Source: Floccularia luteovirens | Taxonomy: Eukaryota > Basidiomycota > Agaricomycetes > Agaricales > Squamanitaceae | Reading direction: 5' to 3' | Assembly: GCA_009739215.1 (NCBI GenBank) | Contig: VSJF01000004.1 | Coordinates: 2,480,001 to 2,544,000 of the forward strand | Length of the DNA stretch: 64,000 nt | Shown here: positions 37,847 through 50,578 of the stretch, piece after piece | Numbering within the stretch: position 1 is the stretch's first letter | Layout of the letters: each line of letters starts with the position of its first letter | Made by a program: the position numbers and the translations under genes | Notes under the pieces: generated by a model | Told to the model about the DNA's origin: nothing | The model's database searches: none | Seen by the model: only the letters and a program-made list of their open reading frames with translations

Positions 37847-39069
37847 TTCAAAAATCCGTATGCAATAAAAAAGATCGTTCAGACAATTTCTGTTAACAGC
37901 AAGAAAACGATACCCCAAATTTAAATGTGACATGATATATTCGGACATTGCCATAAACGCTTTGCAAGAGACCGGAATGTCATATTAAGCTTGGTGCTGG
38001 CGCTCTCTCTAAAGCTAGATTGTTGTTAGCGTTCATATGCTTGCTGTGGATCTTTTGGGAAGGGATTGGAACAGCAAGATAACGACCATTCACGCATCCT
38101 AATTCGATCAGATGGACGAATACCGCGAAGGCGCAAAAAATGAAGGTTCATCAAGGCGGTACTTGTTGATATAACTAAGTGAAACCTAGAAGAACGCGGA
38201 GCATGCAAGGGGTTGTTCCTGTTGGCCGCGGTAGCTGGTAGATGGCGCCGATGCCTGTGCGTGAAATAACAGCTTTGAATACCGCACCTAACAACAAGTA
38301 ATGCATACTTACTACGATAGTACTTAGCACCCAACACCAGTCATGGTGACTGTTTTGGCAATTTTTGGTAGTCAGGTCTATCACCTCGTGACCTTTGATA
38401 TCAGTGGAAAAACTGCATCTGCAAATTATGTCTAGAATCACATTAGTGCTGCAACCTGTTGATGGAATCTTAGTATCTACTCAGTGAACCAAAGACAATT
38501 TCTGCCTCAAGCCTCGATCTAGCCATTGACAAACATCACAGAAGAAGTCTCACCCAAGAAAAAAATCAGCCGTAAGTATCCCCGGAAGTCTACAAACACC
38601 CCAGTTTCACGAGCTCATTAAGATCCATCTATCTCGAGCTCAATTCTCTTTCTCAAGGGCGCTGGAGAAAATTTCTTGCCATCCCTGAGGCATTCTAAAG
38701 GACAGCTCACCGGACCTTGTGAGGGTAGAGATATATATCAATATCTGGTAAACCACAAAGTAAAACTCTGAGTGTGTTTCCAATGGTCTGCACCGGGGCA
38801 ACTGCGGTTCGTCCAGGGTCTTTTATTGATCTTTATTTGGCCTACATAAGTGGGAGAGCCAAGTGTAACTCCCATGTGTCTCTCAACTCTATTCAACACA
38901 AATGGGCAAAGTCTACGTGAGCTGTTCGTGCAGACCGACCAAGAAATCTCTGCATACAACGCCAAGCTGGTGGAGTCCGTGGAATAAAAACTTGATCAGA
39001 TTAAATTGTCAGGGTATTCCGACACATTCAGGATAGAAGGCATCCCAATGGCCTCAATCAATCCTCGAG

Positions 39070-39250
39070 ATAGGTTCGCATTCTATAACAATCGTAAACC
39101 CTGTATTGATATGCATCGTAAAAGTTCTTTCGTCATACCCATCTCGGCTGACTCACCTCTGATGTCACCTGTGGTAGCCTGAGAGATAACTAGAACTAAT
39201 GAAGCTATTCTGATTGATTGTATCGCAGAAGACCATCGATTGGTACTCAA
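39070..39250. repeat. P450-array upstream repeat, unit 3
   Basis: This corresponds to units at 29105-29290 and 32945-33140. It lies about 320 bases upstream of P450 gene 5 and supports duplication of the whole gene plus upstream segment. Confidence 0.6.
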
Positions 39251-39572
39251 GTCATGTGTAAACCATTACATTGACAAACATCGCTTTTGTCAGTAACAAG
39301 CTACGATCGTGCTCTGAGGACAAATCTGCAATGAACAAGTGCGACGTGCCTGAGTTTATTTCAGAAGGGCATCTAGAAATAGCTGAAACTACCCGGTTAT
39401 GCCCAGTACAACTGCGACGCCACCATTCTGCGTCCAGACTTATTCACGTGGTATATGTCTCTAGGGAATGACAATGAGCCCATGAGGTCTAATAAATACC
39501 GACAGTTTTATCAACCTCTTGTTTATACCTTGAATTTAGTCCTTCTCATTGAAATCTTGTTTACTACTCATC

Positions 39573-42266
39573 ATGGAAATTCCCCCTGGACCACGATATA
39601 TCGCCAAAAGCTCCCCGCCGTTCATCATCGCCTCTGCTGCTGTATATGCTCTTTCCAGAATATTGCAGCAAACTGGTATAGCGCTTCCAACATGGCTGGT
39701 AATCATATTTTCCCTGTTGGCGAGGCCCATACTCGTTCTTGGTAGGCTCCGGTACAAACGATACTGTGACCGACGCGATGCCGCTGCTTTGGGTGCAGTG
39801 CTAGCACCCCATGTAGAGCCATCTGGCTATGCGTTGCTGAGAGCCAGTGTTGCCAACTTTAAAGCTGGGTATCCGGGTAAGTACTATATCACAGTGCACC
39901 TGATAACATGTTAACATACTAGTAAACAGGTGATGTACTCAATGATTGGTGTGGGCAATATGGCAACACGTATGAACTTAGGTTCCCTTCTGAGGACAGC
40001 GTGAATAATCAGTGAGATATTCCAATGCTTTTGACACTAATACACGATGGCAGATTGTCACTTTCGAGCCTGACCATGTGAAAGTAAGATTTAGTAATAT
40101 AGATGATTATGAACGACAACTCAGATACCCATTCCAGGCGATCCTTGCAACCCAATTTGACTGTTTCGTTAAAGGTGAGATCTAAGTTTTGTTTCACGTT
40201 AGCGTTGAATCATAAGTATTGTTTCTTTTAGGACCAGTTGTATATGACCAATTTTCTTCTCTACTTGGTACTGGTGTCTTTAGTTCAGATGGTACGATTC
40301 ATTGCATTCTTTTTTGCATAATATACTCATTGGTGATCATGTATAGGCGAAATGTGGAAATTCCATAGGTCGATCACCCGTCCATTTTTCAGCAGGGAAC
40401 GCATCAGCGATTTCGAAGTATTTGGAAAACACGCAGATGACGCTCTCAGTCAAGCCAAAGATAGACTTGCTGAAGGTTATCCAATCGACTTCCAGGTAAT
40501 GCTTTTGCATTCTGATACGCAACATATGTAACATAACACTTTCCAGGATTTGGTTTCGAGGTTTACACTTGACTCTGCCACGGAATTTCTTTTCGGACAC
40601 GACGTCTGTTCGCTATCAGCTGGATTGCCTTACCCCGAAAATGCCACGATTGCCAACTCTCCTAAATTTTTGAATCATTCTTCAAATGTGTTTGTCAAAG
40701 CATTCGTCGCTGGCCAGCATAATCTCTCCCTGCGATCCCACTATGGGCCAACTTGGCCCCTCGCAGAATTCTGGTCTGATAAAATTAAGCCCCATAGGGA
40801 AATTGTAGATAAATTTGTTGACCCATTGTTGGAAAGAGCCATTGCCAAGAAACAAGCGAAAGATGCAGGAAAGGATGGAAAGGTGGTTGTTGATGAAGAA
40901 TCAGGAAATCTCCTTGACCACTTAATCAATAATACTCAAGGTATATGCATCACACGCACGTCCATTGATACAGGTATGTTTCTAACAATCTGCCAGATAA
41001 TACTATCATCAAGGATGAGGTAATTAGATCACTTGGGACTCGACTATGATATATCTCAACACTTTCCCTACAGCTTGTGAACCTTCTTGTTGCTGGACGG
41101 GACACGGTATGTATATACGCAATTATTGGTCCATTTGTCTCTCATGATTCGGCACCTAAAAGACAGCATGCACTTTGACATTCGCTTTGTATATGATGGC
41201 TGAACACCCTGAAATAACACGGCGTTTGCGAAAGGAAATCTTGGCCAGAGTAGGACTAGTTAATCGACCGACTTATGATGACATGCGCGAAATGAAATAC
41301 CTGAGAGCCTTCATCAATGGTAAGTCTATGTCGGATTGCTTACTACACATCTGCTTAGCACTTGCTGATTTTTCATCCAAATCATTCAGAGGTACTGAGA
41401 TTATATCCCCCTGTGTATGTCTGATTTCTATTGGATTCCCAAAATGAATAATACAATATACACACCACACCCCAGGCCATTTGATAGCCGGTAAGTTCTA
41501 AAAAACACCAAGTAATTTAGAAATATTGATTCTTCTACATCAGCACATCGAACAAACCCACTGTGTTGACGTCCAAAACTCCGGGCTCGAAACCAATATA
41601 TATTCCGGCGAACACAAAGTACGTCACGCACCATGTCATACTGTTTACATAGCAGAATAAAATGAACTTCCGCATAGTTGCATGTATGGCGTCTTCCTTA
41701 TGCACCGCCGTACAGATCTCTGGGGACCTGACGGTGATTGAGTACTCCTGTTTTGTTTTCAAGCTAAATAACAATATTATCTTACAGCTGAGGAATTTGA
41801 TCCGGATCGTTTCCTCGATGAACGTGTACACAAGTACCTCACGCCTAACCCATATATCTTTTGCCCTTTCAATGCTGGCCCTAGGATATGTTTAGGCCAG
41901 CAGGTGTGTTTCTCTCTATAAATGGAATTGGACTTCCACTCATGAGACATTTTTTTGTGGTCCAGTTCGCGTACCATGAATCGTCGTTCTTCCTTATTAG
42001 ACTTTTGCAACAGTTCTCTAAGTTCAGTTTGGCCCAAGATGCGCAACCGCAAGAAACAATCCCTCCCGCAAGTTGGAAAGGCTGCTCTGGTTCGAAGGGT
42101 ACGGAAAAGGTGTGGCCTGGTGTGCATCTGACAATGTTTGTAAAGGTACTCAAGTTTCTGTTTGACTGAAATTGATACTGATTGACCTATTCTCCTTAAC
42201 AAGGGAGGATTGTGGGTACGTATGGAAGAGGCGAAGAGTGTGGAAGATGTTGTAGCGTTGAATTGA
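39573..42266 (+). CDS. cytochrome P450, CYP63-like (P450 gene 5)
   Basis: This is the third tandem copy, starting [20 protein letters not shown]. Conserved regions are [63 protein letters not shown] followed by [35 protein letters not shown] and [12 protein letters not shown]. The last exon [20 protein letters not shown] stops at 42264-42266. Small differences are a deletion of one residue near the N-terminus (ILQQTG against ILQQQAG), GEMW in place of GDMW, and a cysteine in DWCGQYGN where genes 3 and 4 have arginine. Its 3' flank resembles that of gene 4 for about 60 bases. No break was found. Confidence 0.85.
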
Positions 42267-45200
42267 AAAGTGAATACCTCGAGAAAAATTCTTCAGTCCG
42301 ATGTACCATCAGTCATGTGTACGACACGACAGCTTTAAACACCGTGTCCAACAGTTAAATATAAGAAGCAGTGATTACCCAAGGTGACATTTCAGCAATA
42401 TTTTGCAGTGCACCGAAAAATGCTGCAGCTATCACCATGAAGCAGTGATTCACAACTTCCATTGCTTTTATGGCAGCTATCTCAGCTTTTATATATGGTA
42501 CGTCTTAGAAAACGCAACCAAACTACTCGAGGGGCAAGGCATTGCAAGTTATCCTAGCATTGAATCAGGAGGACATTGTTGTTCTATACAATAAGTACCA
42601 ATATATCGTTCACTGTATTATGTGCTTGCAGTTGCATAACTTCTGTGGGTACCGTTGATAGTGGAAGTGCTCATAGTGCAGACGTTACAACCAACACTGA
42701 GGTCTTTTTCACGGCTGACAGCCGATCATTGGTATGTATTCTCTCATAGAGGATTATCCTGTGGTTTATTTGTTTTAGAATTGTCAAATTTCACTTTCTG
42801 GCGCTAAAGACGTAGTGACAGCACCCCTACCTGATTGCCTCGCTAATATCTCTTCGGAACAGTTTGGTACCCCTGCAACGGTACATATCATGGATCCCAG
42901 TAACCGGCGCCCTTGGGGACTGTTAACTGTTAAAGTTTGTGATTTTAAGATTGTCTGAGTAATGTAACCAATCACGGCATTGATCATCAGAGAGTCGAAC
43001 GTAGAAAGGTAATACTTCTGGAGCACACCTCCATGTTTCTGCAGCCAACGGCAAACCAATGAAATTCATCAGCAGTGGCCATTACTATCTGCGCTGATTC
43101 TCTAATGAATATTATATGAACTGAAAGGAGGAGTGAGATTTCGCAAAAGTACAACCACACTCATCTTACCTAGGACGGTTAGCAGCTTTTTGTCATTGAA
43201 AAGATGGGTGCAGTAAAAGACTAAGAGCAGTTTGTTAGATACGTGAAGCCCATGTCAGGACGTGCATACAGTATTGTCCAATTAAGGTGTCAGTTAAGAA
43301 CCGGTCGATGTTCACGCCGACTAGCTTCAGTACTACTCATGATTGTCATGGTACAATATTGGGTACATTTGACAAATACAGCAGGCTCAGTACTGCAAGG
43401 GTATTGTATAAGTTTGAGTGACTTCCAAAGAATTTGATGACTCACACTAAAACAATATCACTAGGAATTCGAGATGGCTGAGCACCAGGTGGCATGGAGC
43501 GATTGAATCGTGATAAGGGAGAGAGTAACACCATCCAATAGTTAACCACGCAGCAACGATTTAAGACACCTGTCCTGGCATCAAGTGGTCTTCTGCCTTA
43601 CTAAACTTCGCACACTAGATCCCAAGTTGGCTTTCATCACAAAAAAAAAGATCCATCATATGTATGCGCACCTAAACCAAAGTAAGGCAATCGAGCGAGG
43701 TAGGTGGAAGGTGAAATGGCCTAATTCAAACAGGGTGTACATTTGCTTTGGAAGTACAGAAGGTCGTTGTCGTGAGAGCTGGGGGGTTATAAATGATCTT
43801 AGGAGAATAGATGAGATGATTGATGACTCTTGGTCAAGCAAGTAAATTCATACCGATTGCAGGGAGCTATATATTGTCTTTGACACCACTGTGAGATGTG
43901 CTCGACAGTCGTACTTGCTCGGTTGTGATAGTTAAACCCGGAGGAGCTGTCCTCTTAACTCTGCGTAATTTCGTTCCGTGGTTGTCGTTATGATATTGTT
44001 GGGCCTCAGGACCGATTTGTCGAAGCACATTTGTATGAGTGTACGTAGGTGAGGTTGAGGATAGAATAGTGTTTGTTGCTCGCTGCTCTGCCGGATGTCC
44101 AAGGCTTATTTCTGACGGCCACAAAGTTATTTTTGGTGAGTTGGTGTGCACTCTTTCAAGTTAAAAAATGGGGCAGATAATCGTAAAGAAAAACTGTTCA
44201 CCTGAAAATTCAAACGGCGATCACTACCACATCCTCTTGAAACTGGCAAAACGAAGCCTAGAAATATTCATAAATTCTAGGAAAAATTGTAGAGCTTGGA
44301 GATCTTGTACGGGACACCAAAGGCCGCGGTAGAATAATTTTTAGAGGTTTCGAGATAGAGAGAAGAATGCCTCCATGCAAATTGCCAACTGAAAATGGAA
44401 TGCAAATACGGAATCAAACATTCGAGCGTGGGCACATCATTTCCCTCTCATCCAACAGCTACCTAGGAATGTCAGCAACGAAATCTACAACTCCTCTGTA
44501 GATTCACAGCAGAGACCTATGAATGTTTGAATTTCGGTCAGCGCTCACGCACATGTATCTCATTTCATGACTGTCTCTTGCTGCATTCTTGACGAGCAAA
44601 TTTCTTCCTTTCTTGCATTCTTGATGTTGACAAGGAGCTTGTGGTATATCGACCTCTTCAACTGAATAGAGCCCAACAACAGCATTACAACAGCCGTCTC
44701 GCCATCTGAAGTGGAATTGAGAATCCTGCGTCTTGCTCATCGGATTTACCGACATTGACAACGGTCAAAAAATATCAGCTGGCTGACTCTCACAGGGAAT
44801 CTTACTATCAGTATCTTGATGCGCTTCAAAACAAGTCCGGACAACGTTAGTGCTTGATTCTTGAAGATTCTTGAGCTCAGTACTTGAAGGGATTTCGAGC
44901 AGGAATCACGCCAGACGGGTTGAAGGTCAAGTCAGGTATGTTTTATCAGACTTTCTAGTCATTCATGTTCTTGACGTGCTTCCATGACATTGCAACCTTT
45001 CTCTTCTTTGCCTTGCAGTCTTGAGCTTGGACAGTATGAAGCACTCGGTCGATCAACTCTTGAATCTTGCATCTTGAATTTCCGAATTCATTTATGTTCT
45101 GATCGCACCAATGTCCAGCAAAATACAAGTCATTTCCGCTTGTATTATATCAAAGCTCTATAAAGACTGTCAGTGGTTGTTTTGTTCCATGGTTGACCTG

Positions 45201-45943
45201 CTCATTTTGGCTATAGGTGAACCGGTGACGCGTGACATAAAGCATCACATTTCCTTATATGGATCAGGCTCTAAGCCTCTATAAGGTGTTTTCTCCAGTG
45301 AAGGGGGATGTATGCCAGCGCCACTGAATGTCATGTTCCATGCCCCGAATGACTCCTGGACTGGTAGGCAGCAGTAATGAACCATGGAATCATTCATGTC
45401 TATATGAGAGGAGTTAAGCCGAAAATCCGAAAGTCTTTCTCTCGCAGCAGGTTACCTAAACGACAAAGGCGCCTGATTCGTCGTCTCTCCTCTGGCATCT
45501 TGAATGCTATGGCTTTACCTTATCCATAAAGGTTAGCATCGAAACCCGAAATGACAGAACTTGGTGGGACCGTGCAGATGGAGAGAACAACAAATTGTGT
45601 ACCACTGGCATCGAGGGGACATCTTTCCTGATATCTTGCTAGAGCTTGAGGGAACTATACTGCCAGCATCGTACAGCTTCGATATGGAGAGCAAATTCGA
45701 AAAGCTCTCAGAACGGGCGGGATCAAGGACTTCGCAATTTCCATTCCTGTATTGTTCAGGGACGTGTGGCGCTTCAATTCTTTTTTTTTTTCTTCCGAAA
45801 ATGAGCTAACGAAACAAGTCATCTACACAATATATTACGTCTGAGATGAGCTGTGCTCAAAACCTGGCGCAGAATCTATTTCTTTCTTTCCCCCTCTGTT
45901 CTCTGTCCCATTCTCCAGCTATTTTCAACAGTCCGGCCCTAAC
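42267..45943. other. gene-poor, decayed region
   Basis: No intact gene is supported. It contains a possible decayed secreted-protein gene (42419-42960) and the segment about 44735-45020 related to 25730-26050. Other open frames, such as 43585-43845, lack any recognisable feature. Confidence 0.45.
42419..42960 (+). pseudogene. possible decayed small secreted-protein gene
   Basis: From about 42443 a signal-peptide-like stretch reads SIAFMAAISAFIYGTS, but with in-frame stops before and after it. In a second frame NATKLLEGQGIASYPSIESG follows. After plausible introns (gtacca...ttgcag; gtatgt...ttttag, 42732-42778) come GTVDSGSAHSADVTTNTEVF and NCQISLSGAKDVVTAPLPDC, ending CDFKIV. The pieces look like one secreted, cysteine-poor protein broken by stops and shifts. 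I do not recognise the family. Confidence 0.3.
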
Positions 45944-46750
45944 ATGCAAGGCTTCTCCGATATATTGGAAGTGTCAGTAATTCCGGACACTCAAAGCAAC
46001 ATTCAATTTCGACGTTATCGAGCAATTGACGCAAGAAGGTATCATCCTTATCGCCACTGGGAGCCTCTAATGCCAATTGAGAGTTTATCAATTGTAATGC
46101 TCAATCTTTGTTGTCCTCGACGAACTTACCTAAGTCTCGTAGGAGCCCACACAAACTGGTGACCTGGTCACGACGGATGTCGTACGAATTGTACGAAGTT
46201 CGCCCACTGTTATTGCCTATCGGATTTCTCACAAGCTCCACAGCCTAAAAAACGCCACGCCGGAGACTTTGATCCAGCAGAGTTAAATGTTACAATACTC
46301 TAGTCCTACATACCCAGACACTACTACATAGATAATACATAAAGATATGATAAGTAGAGTAGAAGTTGTAGTAGTGAAGTGGGGGAAAGGAAGAATGGGG
46401 AGTGGCATCAGACCAGTGGCCTTATATATTGTACCAGGGACACCTGGTACACAAACAAGGCCAAACTACTAGGTGGTCTGTGCACACTCTCCAAACATAT
46501 ATAAGGAGGCACTTATGCCTACTTTTCCCCCCAACCAAATACACACTGTTTTCACTCAAACATTAAAGGCACGCCTTCGTGCTTTACGACTGGAGGAGCA
46601 TCGTAGACGTGTTCGCCGCCTCGCAAACGTGATGGTTGTCAGTACCTTCGTCTTTAGAAACTATGATCCGTCCAGAATTATATACCCTTTTTCCTGTAGG
46701 AATTCATTCGTGGATTGACGCACGCTTTGCATGTCAATAAGCAAACCTAA
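45944..46750 (+). pseudogene. broken paralog of the RYHPYRRWEP gene, interrupted by a solo LTR
   Basis: Exon 1 from ATG 45944 reads DARRYHPYRHWEPLMPIESL, matching 27119-27268. The second exon begins after a tcgtag acceptor (EPTQTGDLVTTDVVRIVRSS) but changes frame before GDFDPAEL, the match to GDPPAPEEL of the intact copy. At that point an LTR is inserted (46288-46562). Beyond it the frame resumes as KARLRALRLEEHRRRVRRL, splices at 46638, and ends EFIRGLTHALHVNKQT with a stop at 46748-46750. The insertion and an upstream frameshift mean the full protein cannot be made. Confidence 0.65.
46288..46562. mobile_element. solo LTR with 5-bp target duplication
   Basis: The 275-base insert begins TGTTACAATACTC and ends CACTCAAACA, so it has TG...CA termini. 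It is flanked on both sides by TTAAA (46283-46287 and 46563-46567). Inside are a TATATAAGG box near 46499 and a perfect hairpin TGTACCAGG-GACA-CCTGGTACA at 46430-46451. Removing the insert with one TTAAA restores the reading PAEL-KARL of the host gene, which confirms the boundaries. It is an LTR-retrotransposon remnant after recombination between LTRs. Confidence 0.85.
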
Positions 46751-48409
46751 TCAATTAGACGAAAGACTCAATTGCTTTCGAATTGTTATCAATACCCCGG
46801 TTCCCACCTCTTACTTACTATATCTATTTACAGTAAATAACATTATGCAAGCCCATGTAGTATTTCAAGCTCCCCGAAGAAATTTTTTCGAATGCATTCG
46901 CACAAGCCAGAAGTCCAGCTTCTGAACTTCCAAACAAGCCACTCTTGCATATACAGCCACAGCTCACATGCTCAAGCTTCAAGGGCTATTGTGTAAACTG
47001 AGCTAATGATGCAGTACACATAAAAATATCGCTTCTGTCCGAACTAGTCGTCGAGTTACTCTCACCATCGGCATAAAAAAAGGTTGTACCCTGGATGTCG
47101 GGATATGATGTCTACGATTAAGTATACCTTGTACACCTGGACGTAACGAGAATTTTCCTATCATGTCGTTCTCATTAAATGAATACAATCGCCATCAACA
47201 GCGCTAGCATCGTGGAAGAAGGAAAAGAAACCCCATTTCACATCAATTTACATAACAGTTTATCGTAATTGACCAAGCCATCTGATTGTCGGAAGAGAGA
47301 AATTCTTCGTTCACTATGAATGACGTTCTGGGTATCCTCGGCAGCTAGCTTTTGAACAAGCTGGTCTGTACACAATAGAATCAATTGAACTTTGTCTGTG
47401 TAACCTCAGATGGTAAGTATTACCACATCTTCGTTAACTATGGCCCATCTTTGTGAAAGAATGTATCACTTTGACAGCTATGACAGTTTTTCTTGATCGT
47501 ACTCACGAAATGAAATGATGATGATGATCTAAAGGTATATATTTAGCGCGCACACCTTAGTTTTTTTGTTCTTTTTCTTCACCGAATCATGGAAAAATCC
47601 TTACTCGGAGATTTCAATGGTTATCATCCCCGTGAGTGCACCCGCTATAGAGTTAAAATTGACCAGCTGTTCGAAATCTGATCTCTTGGGCAAAGAAGCG
47701 AACGTGCGATGAAGAATGGCTCGCGGGGCTGTGTTTCTAGAAATGTGTAGTGTATCAATGGTATCAGAACCCATCGTACGAGAGCACCACTGATGCTCGT
47801 GTTCAATGTGTAAAGTGGATCAGTCATAGCTCCTGCTATAAGCAGACAGAAGGCATCTCATCTTTGGTAACAATCTGTGGATTATAACCACAGGACAGTA
47901 AACATGTGGGCCTTGAAGAGTAGGGGCGGATGGATCAACATACTTATCGCCCTTTCAGATGAGCATGCCCGCATCGATCCGCCCTCGCCTCAAGTCCTCA
48001 ATTAGTGCCCCACATTCAGGACCGGGCATCAAGCGTGTTCATGTGTTACTCCATTCGAGAAAACGGTGTTTATTTAGATTACAAACAGCACCATAGACTC
48101 GTCTCAATTTGTGTGATGAATGCGAAAAAAAGCGGAGACGCGTACATATCAAAAGTGGAAAAGTTATGTGCAGGCACATAATAAGAAGAGAAGGACAGAA
48201 GCCATCAGCTGTGAGAGAAAACACCATTAGCTACATTGAGTACGTAATCTCACCCAAAACCCAAAAAATCTTACTGGGAATATCTCAAAACTTACTGTTG
48301 GTCCCTGATTTCCATATTTTTGTTCTTGCTTACTTACTTATACATATAAGCCATCTCAATAACTCTTTCTTACTCACGAAAAACAAGTTACGAACCAAGA
48401 ACAACAAAA
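46751..48409. other. intergenic region upstream of EMG1
   Basis: The 1.66 kb hold no supported gene. A small GATGATGAT run occurs near 47515-47528. Confidence 0.45.
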
Positions 48410-49918
48410 ATGACCAAGGAGACCACCACTGTACCTGCACGTCGTCGTCGTCATTCAGGATCTATAGACAACAGTGAACACTCCTTCCTAGCCCTACCAC
48501 ACCCCAGAAATTTTATCGTTTCCAATGGGATTGAACCCCCACCAAGACCAAAATCTACTCCAGGAGAACGCCCAACTCAGCGACGACGGCAGAAAAGCCC
48601 TACCAACAGCTCAGATTCCGAACCGGAAACAGAGCATGGTACGATGCAGGTCGACACCAAAATCACCTATGAGGAACCAACGTCGAGCAGCGACCATGAA
48701 AATATAAAATACGAAGATACAGTTGATCACGCGCACGCGCGCTCGCCGAATCAAGGCGAGCCTGTGACAGTTATAAAAAATTCGGCGCTCCAACAAAACT
48801 CTATCAACGATAGACCGACAAGGCCATTGCCTTCCTCCAAATCGAAAAAAATGCTGGCTGCTACAGCAAACCCTTTTACTCCCGTCCAACACATCCCAAA
48901 CCCTTCAATGCTCCCAGTACAGGCTCAAGTGCCTCGTGGGGGTGTAGCTTCATCCCAAAGAAGATTATATGTCATTTTGGAACAAGCATGCTTGGAAACG
49001 TACAAACTTTCGAGCGGTGGCAGTAAGGGTAGGAATGGAAAAGGTGATGGGGAGGTCAAGTACACGTTGTTGAATTGCGATGACCATCAGGGGATTTTAG
49101 CGAAAACCGGCAGGGATATCGCTGACGCGCGGCCAGATATCACTCATCAGGTACGTAGAAAGTAATTTTTTTATCGGTCAAGATCTTATTGAGGAAGGGG
49201 TATCTTAGTGTCTTCTCACTTTATTGGATTCACCCTTGAACAAAGCTGGCTTGCTACAAGTATATATACATACAGCCCGGGGAGTGCTTATCGAGGTTAA
49301 TCCGCATGTCCGGATTCCAAGGACTTTCAAACGATTTAGCGGGTTGATGGGTGGGTTATTGTTTTTAAAGAGGATATTACTGTTCTGGTTGTTTACGACC
49401 ATTAACTTCAGTGCAACTTCTACATAAACTCTCAATTCGTGGTGTAAACGGCCCAGAGAAGCTTCTCAAAGTGATCAAGGTACGATTATCGTCGCTTATT
49501 ACATTGCCTCCGTATAAACACAAACGTTTGCGCTTAGAACCCCGTGATCGACCACCTACCTCCCAACACCATCAAGCTGAGTACGTGTTTTTTTTGTTTG
49601 GCCTAATGTCTCATTGTGTTAAATTCCTGTTTGTAGCCTTATCAGGCGATGCGCCAGTTAAACGACTATCAAAATATCTCCCGACACTCCCCACAACGCA
49701 TAACATCGCTGTCTTTGTCGGCGCTATGGCGCGGGGAAAGGATGACTTTGCCGATGGTTATGTCGACGAAAAAATTGGTATTAGCGCATACCCGTTAAGC
49801 GCAAGTGTGGCTTGTGGAAAGGTCTGTCTGGTCGTGTGCTCTTAACGCTCATACTGAAGATTTTTAATTTTTTGAATAGTTCTGCTGCGCTCTTGAAGAA
49901 CTTTGGGACATTGTATAA
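48410..49918 (+). CDS. EMG1: rRNA pseudouridine N1-methyltransferase Emg1/Nep1
   Basis: This is the SPOUT-class methyltransferase that modifies a pseudouridine in 18S rRNA and is needed for 40S assembly in the nucleolus. Six exons (48410-49150, 49209-49350, 49412-49479, 49538-49580, 49637-49821, 49880-49918) total 1218 bases, 405 residues. The catalytic domain starts at about residue 185: [47 protein letters not shown] joined to [95 protein letters not shown] and [11 protein letters not shown]. The first 180 residues are a basic, Ser/Pro-rich, probably disordered extension ([21 protein letters not shown]), longer than in yeast Emg1, and may serve nucleolar targeting (inference). Confidence 0.96.
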
Positions 49919-50578
49919 CTTCCCTATTGTCCATATTTATCTAATGACTTTTTTTGCTGGCATATATTACTGACATTGGTTTAGAGAAAGCGCTAGTTCG
50001 CCTTTTCTTCGCTTCTGATGACTTCTTGTTGTATCAATACCAGTCACAACCATCCTGCGTTCAACTTGCAGGGGATTTTCGCTTGTACTATTAGGGATTT
50101 CATCATCTTACCAACGACACAATGCATCTACCCTCATCAGATCTTACTTTATTTAACCCCTGATTTCCAACCAACTGCTCAAACGACTCAACTCGCTATT
50201 AGCTGACTGGTCTTGGTCTCTATAATATTTTAAAAATCATATCTGTAAAAATCAATAAAGCCTAGGATGTTAGAAATTGTAACACCAGGGGTAGCAGCGC
50301 TCCACAAGACTAATCCGAGTAGTTTATCCGTAATACCTACTCTAACTATTCCTTCAATTTACCTTTACAATTGTCTACAGTACTTGGCTTATCGCACATT
50401 GTGGAACGATATACTCAACACGATTGTTTCATAAACATAAGCCCTGTAGCAAATTTGATCGTGGTCATCTGAATTTGCATCGATCCACTTTTTTTTAATA
50501 TCACAAACTATTCAATTTCACCTTTCACCTTAACACCATCATCCTTACTCTCAAACTTCATCTCAATATACCATCACG
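49919..50578. other. intergenic region upstream of the SEC14-like gene
   Basis: The 660 bases contain the promoter of the SEC14-like gene, with a pyrimidine-rich leader (CACCTTTCACCTTAACACC) just before ATG 50579. No gene is supported. Confidence 0.45.

Larger units (their letters stand above)
36320..39572. other. expanded spacer between P450 genes 4 and 5
   Basis: This spacer is about 1.8 kb longer than the one between genes 3 and 4. The extra length is largely the candidate TIR element at 36693-37846. Array-type repeats resume at about 38395 and 39070. No intact gene is supported. Confidence 0.5.

Noticed and set aside
43585..43845. 87-codon open frame in the gene-poor region
   Set aside because: There is no motif, start context or duplicate to support it; it may be chance.
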